A DNA stretch of 64,000 nt, from NCBI GenBank assembly GCA_900545215.1, contig UQXW01000004.1, positions 12,132 through 76,131 of the forward strand. Reading direction: 5' to 3'. This DNA is from an uncultured Bacteroidota bacterium (GTDB lineage: Bacteria > Bacteroidota > Bacteroidia > Bacteroidales > P3). Made by a program: the position numbers and the translations under genes. Below the pieces are notes generated by a model. That model saw nothing but the letters and a program-made list of their open reading frames with translations. It was not told the DNA's origin and made no database searches. Positions 62,129-64,000 of this stretch are shown here, in pieces. Position 1 is the stretch's first letter, and each line of letters starts with the position of its first letter.

Positions 62129-63106
62129 ATGAAAAAATTGATGACACTTATCCTTGTTTCCATGATTGGAAATGGATATATAGAATGCAAAGCTCAGAGC
62201 AATGCTGATTTCGAGGAGGCTAAAAAGATAAATATATCAAATAGTTATTCCTTAAGAGTTGAGACAAAAATCAATCCGTACTCTAATGAAAAGTTCTGTA
62301 TATGTACATTAGAGACTTCTATGCCTGGTAGAAAGGATTTGATATGTCTCTATAATGCAGAGGATAATACGATACGAATGTTGGACAGTTTTAATCTGAG
62401 AAGTGACGTTTATTCCAGATTATATATGGGAATTGATGATGATACTCTATATTTCTACGATTATAAGACACGGCAGTACTATTGCTCCGAATATCCGTTT
62501 GATAATGCGACCAAATATAATGGTAGCAGAATACCGATATTTAATCGCATCAGGGATTTGAAATTGATTGAACTCAAAAGTGAATATATAATTCATAATA
62601 ATCAAGACTTGATTTATATCGATACGATATCTTATTTATGTCATTATTCTGTTTTGACAGGAAAAACAACAAAGTTACGAAAACCATCGGATAAATTTGA
62701 AGGCTATATGTTTCCGTTTTCTGACGATGAAGTGTTGCTTGTTACGGGTTTTCTTGTCAGTAATCATGGCGATTTTGAGGAGTTGCCATATATCTACAAC
62801 TACAAAACAAACAAGATTACCGAAATCAAATTGAAAGATGTACCTACATTGTGGAAATTTCATCATTATGATAAGAGTACAGGTAAGGCTATTGTCAGGT
62901 ATGATTACAGACTATATGAAGCAGCTATCACGAAACAAGGGAATAAGTATTATTTGAGTCTCACAAAAGAGTTATTTGATTTAAGAGATTACGATAGGGT
63001 TGTGAATCTAAACAATATTTACGACATCTTCAAATACAAGGACTTTTATATCTTCAAAAAGATAGGGTTCAAAGAAACTTATCTCAAAATCAAAAAGTGG
63101 TGGTAA
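62129..63106 (+). CDS. Secreted protein of unknown function, beta-propeller-like composition
   Basis: 325 residues from ATG at 62129. The N-terminus MKKLMTLILVSMIGNGYIEC is a signal peptide. An ATG at 62081 would remove it and overlap the LRR gene. The body alternates short strands with Asp/Tyr/Lys-rich turns (DLIYIDTISYLCHYSVLTGK and similar), as in propeller proteins. It ends Lys-Lys-Trp-Trp, and its last bases (TGGTGGTAAAAA) match the end of the LRR gene. Probably co-transcribed with the LRR gene. No known family recognised. Confidence 0.62.
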   Translation: MKKLMTLILVSMIGNGYIECKAQSNADFEEAKKINISNSYSLRVETKINPYSNEKFCICTLETSMPGRKDLICLYNAEDNTIRMLDSFNLRSDVYSRLYMGIDDDTLYFYDYKTRQYYCSEYPFDNATKYNGSRIPIFNRIRDLKLIELKSEYIIHNNQDLIYIDTISYLCHYSVLTGKTTKLRKPSDKFEGYMFPFSDDEVLLVTGFLVSNHGDFEELPYIYNYKTNKITEIKLKDVPTLWKFHHYDKSTGKAIVRYDYRLYEAAITKQGNKYYLSLTKELFDLRDYDRVVNLNNIYDIFKYKDFYIFKKIGFKETYLKIKKWW

Positions 63107-63951
63107 AAAGAGAATAATTTACTCTAACAGCTTTTTGTTGGATAAAGTACTTTAATATCATCTATTGCAATAGCGAGATATAAGCAATTATCCCCTGAGC
63201 GGAAACAATGGCACCTCATACCAGAGGTACTACAACAAGAGCAGAGTGAATAATCGATAGACAGTCTGAGTATGGAAAGACGCACACCTGATACAAAAGA
63301 GAATGGTAATGTTCATACAAAAAGATGTCAAATGTTTTCTGTCCGTACAGAATTAATGTACCAAAGTTCAAGACATAAAAGTTATTGGAGAGGTGGGCTA
63401 GACGAAATAAAACTCAAATAAGAGAGAGTATTTTTTTGCAAAGAATGCATAAAGTATGAAAAGTGAGTCAATTTGTGGGAATATTTACCAATACGTTGGA
63501 AAGTATGGAACGAGGAGACAAACGATACAGCCTTTCTGTCATAAAGTAAACCGTATGTGGAACGATGAGCAGTTGAAGATGAAAGAGGTATCATAAAAGA
63601 TAGAAATAGATAAATGCTCGGCGATAGAAGTACTATTTGTCGACCTTGCATCAGACGCGATAACTCCAAAAGCCATATCACATATATATAGTATAGCGAA
63701 TTGAAACTTGCCTTACGAAATTGAGGAGAGTGATTCCAACAATTTATTTGGTAGCTGTTCATCGAATAACTGCACCAAATTACCCACAAGAAGCGAATAT
63801 AGCCATAGAAACCCTTTTGGAGGGGAATAGAATTGTCAGAGGGATTGCTAGGAACCGACAGAAATGGCGAGTGAGGCGGGGAGGAGGGTAAAAAATTTCT
63901 TAGTGTGAGACAGCGAGTTGCGTGTAGTGAGAGAAAAAAGTTACGGAAACA
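63107..63951. other. Intergenic region with decayed sequence, no convincing gene
   Basis: About 850 bp. It includes the second copy of the degenerate repeat (63207-63283). A minus-strand frame of 135 codons at 63382-63789 has poor codon character and no family. The plus strand reads as short coding-like pieces broken by stops, which may be an old pseudogene that I cannot identify. Confidence 0.4.
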
Positions 63952-63983
63952 TTTGGTGGGAATTAGAAAAGGTAGTACTTTTG
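63952..63983 (+). promoter_or_regulatory. Stable-RNA-type promoter pointing out of the window
   Basis: TTTGGTGGG starts at 63952 and TACTTTTG runs 63976-63983, with a 20-bp spacer. This is the same extended form as the tRNA-Asn and tRNA-Thr promoters, including an upstream AAAAAGTTACGGAAACA similar to the tRNA-Asn one. Only 17 bp remain in the window, so a tRNA or rRNA gene is predicted just beyond it. Confidence 0.7.
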
Positions 63984-64000
63984 CAATCCCAAACGACGAG

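Noticed and set aside
63382..63789. Minus-strand ORF of 135 codons near the right end
   Set aside because: Composition rich in Ser, Tyr, Phe and Leu typical of antisense A/T-rich DNA, no family and no start signal.

Overview
The window is chromosomal DNA of a Bacteroidota bacterium, most likely order Bacteroidales. The evidence is the gene families (GH3/serine-hydrolase fusion, three-domain-like IspG, DUF4199, DUF3467, HI0933-type flavoprotein, HU-HIG protein, Bacteroidota-style PurM and RpoB), the recurring TAnnTTTG -7 promoter element, weak Shine-Dalgarno sequences and moderate GC content. There is no sign of phage, plasmid, intact insertion sequence or CRISPR. It reads as a normal core chromosome with unusually structured non-coding DNA.

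Layout. 1-2975 (+): 3' part of a GH3/beta-lactamase-like gene and a TIGR02757 gene. 3125-5939 (-): trkH and trkA for potassium uptake. 6052-11068 (-): a five-gene unit of a LutA-like Fe-S protein, a YhcC-type radical SAM protein, rlmN, ispG and a nuclease. 11158-12686 (-): a NUDIX regulator-like protein and a HAD phosphatase. 12771-13976 (+): a flippase. 13977-16316: about 2.3 kb that is mostly non-coding, holding a candidate small RNA, two kinds of 21-22 bp phased repeats, an HU-like gene and an abrupt GC-skew inversion near 14.85 kb that looks like a replication switch point. 16317-21678 (+): two DUF4199-like membrane proteins, then a glycosyltransferase, gmhA and gmhB (heptose supply for surface glycans), a YwqK/MORN protein and mnmA. 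22196: tRNA-Asn. 22355-25924 (-): ispH, recF, a DUF721 gene and a flippase. 26062-26952 (+): DUF2156. 27446-30677 (-): recQ and aroB. 30777-35160 (+): kdsD/kpsF, era, a flavoprotein and a secreted protein. 35798-36108 (-): tRNA Ser-Pro-Arg, then a tatC remnant. 36772-44433 (+): rsfS, ftsH, LUD protein, cdsA, psd, a pseudouridine synthase, a TlpA-like thioredoxin and purM. 44794-57882 (+): four tRNAs, tuf, tRNA-Trp, secE, nusG, rplK, rplA, rplJ, rplL, rpoB and rpoC. 57936-63106 (+): DUF3467 and a run of secreted proteins of unknown function, including one with leucine-rich repeats. The right end carries a strong stable-RNA-type promoter pointing out of the window.

The most unusual signal is in the intergenic DNA. 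At six loci (3.0, 14.4, 27.4, 36.6, 43.15 and 59.5 kb) there are arrays of a 13-bp near-palindrome, an A-tract followed by a 5-bp G/C core (usually CGGCG or CGCCG) and a T-tract. Consecutive cores lie 21 or 22 bp apart, two helical turns. A second series (AATGGTGT) on the other side of the skew switch keeps the same spacing. I know of no name for this family. It could be curved DNA, a protein-binding array or a terminator-like element.
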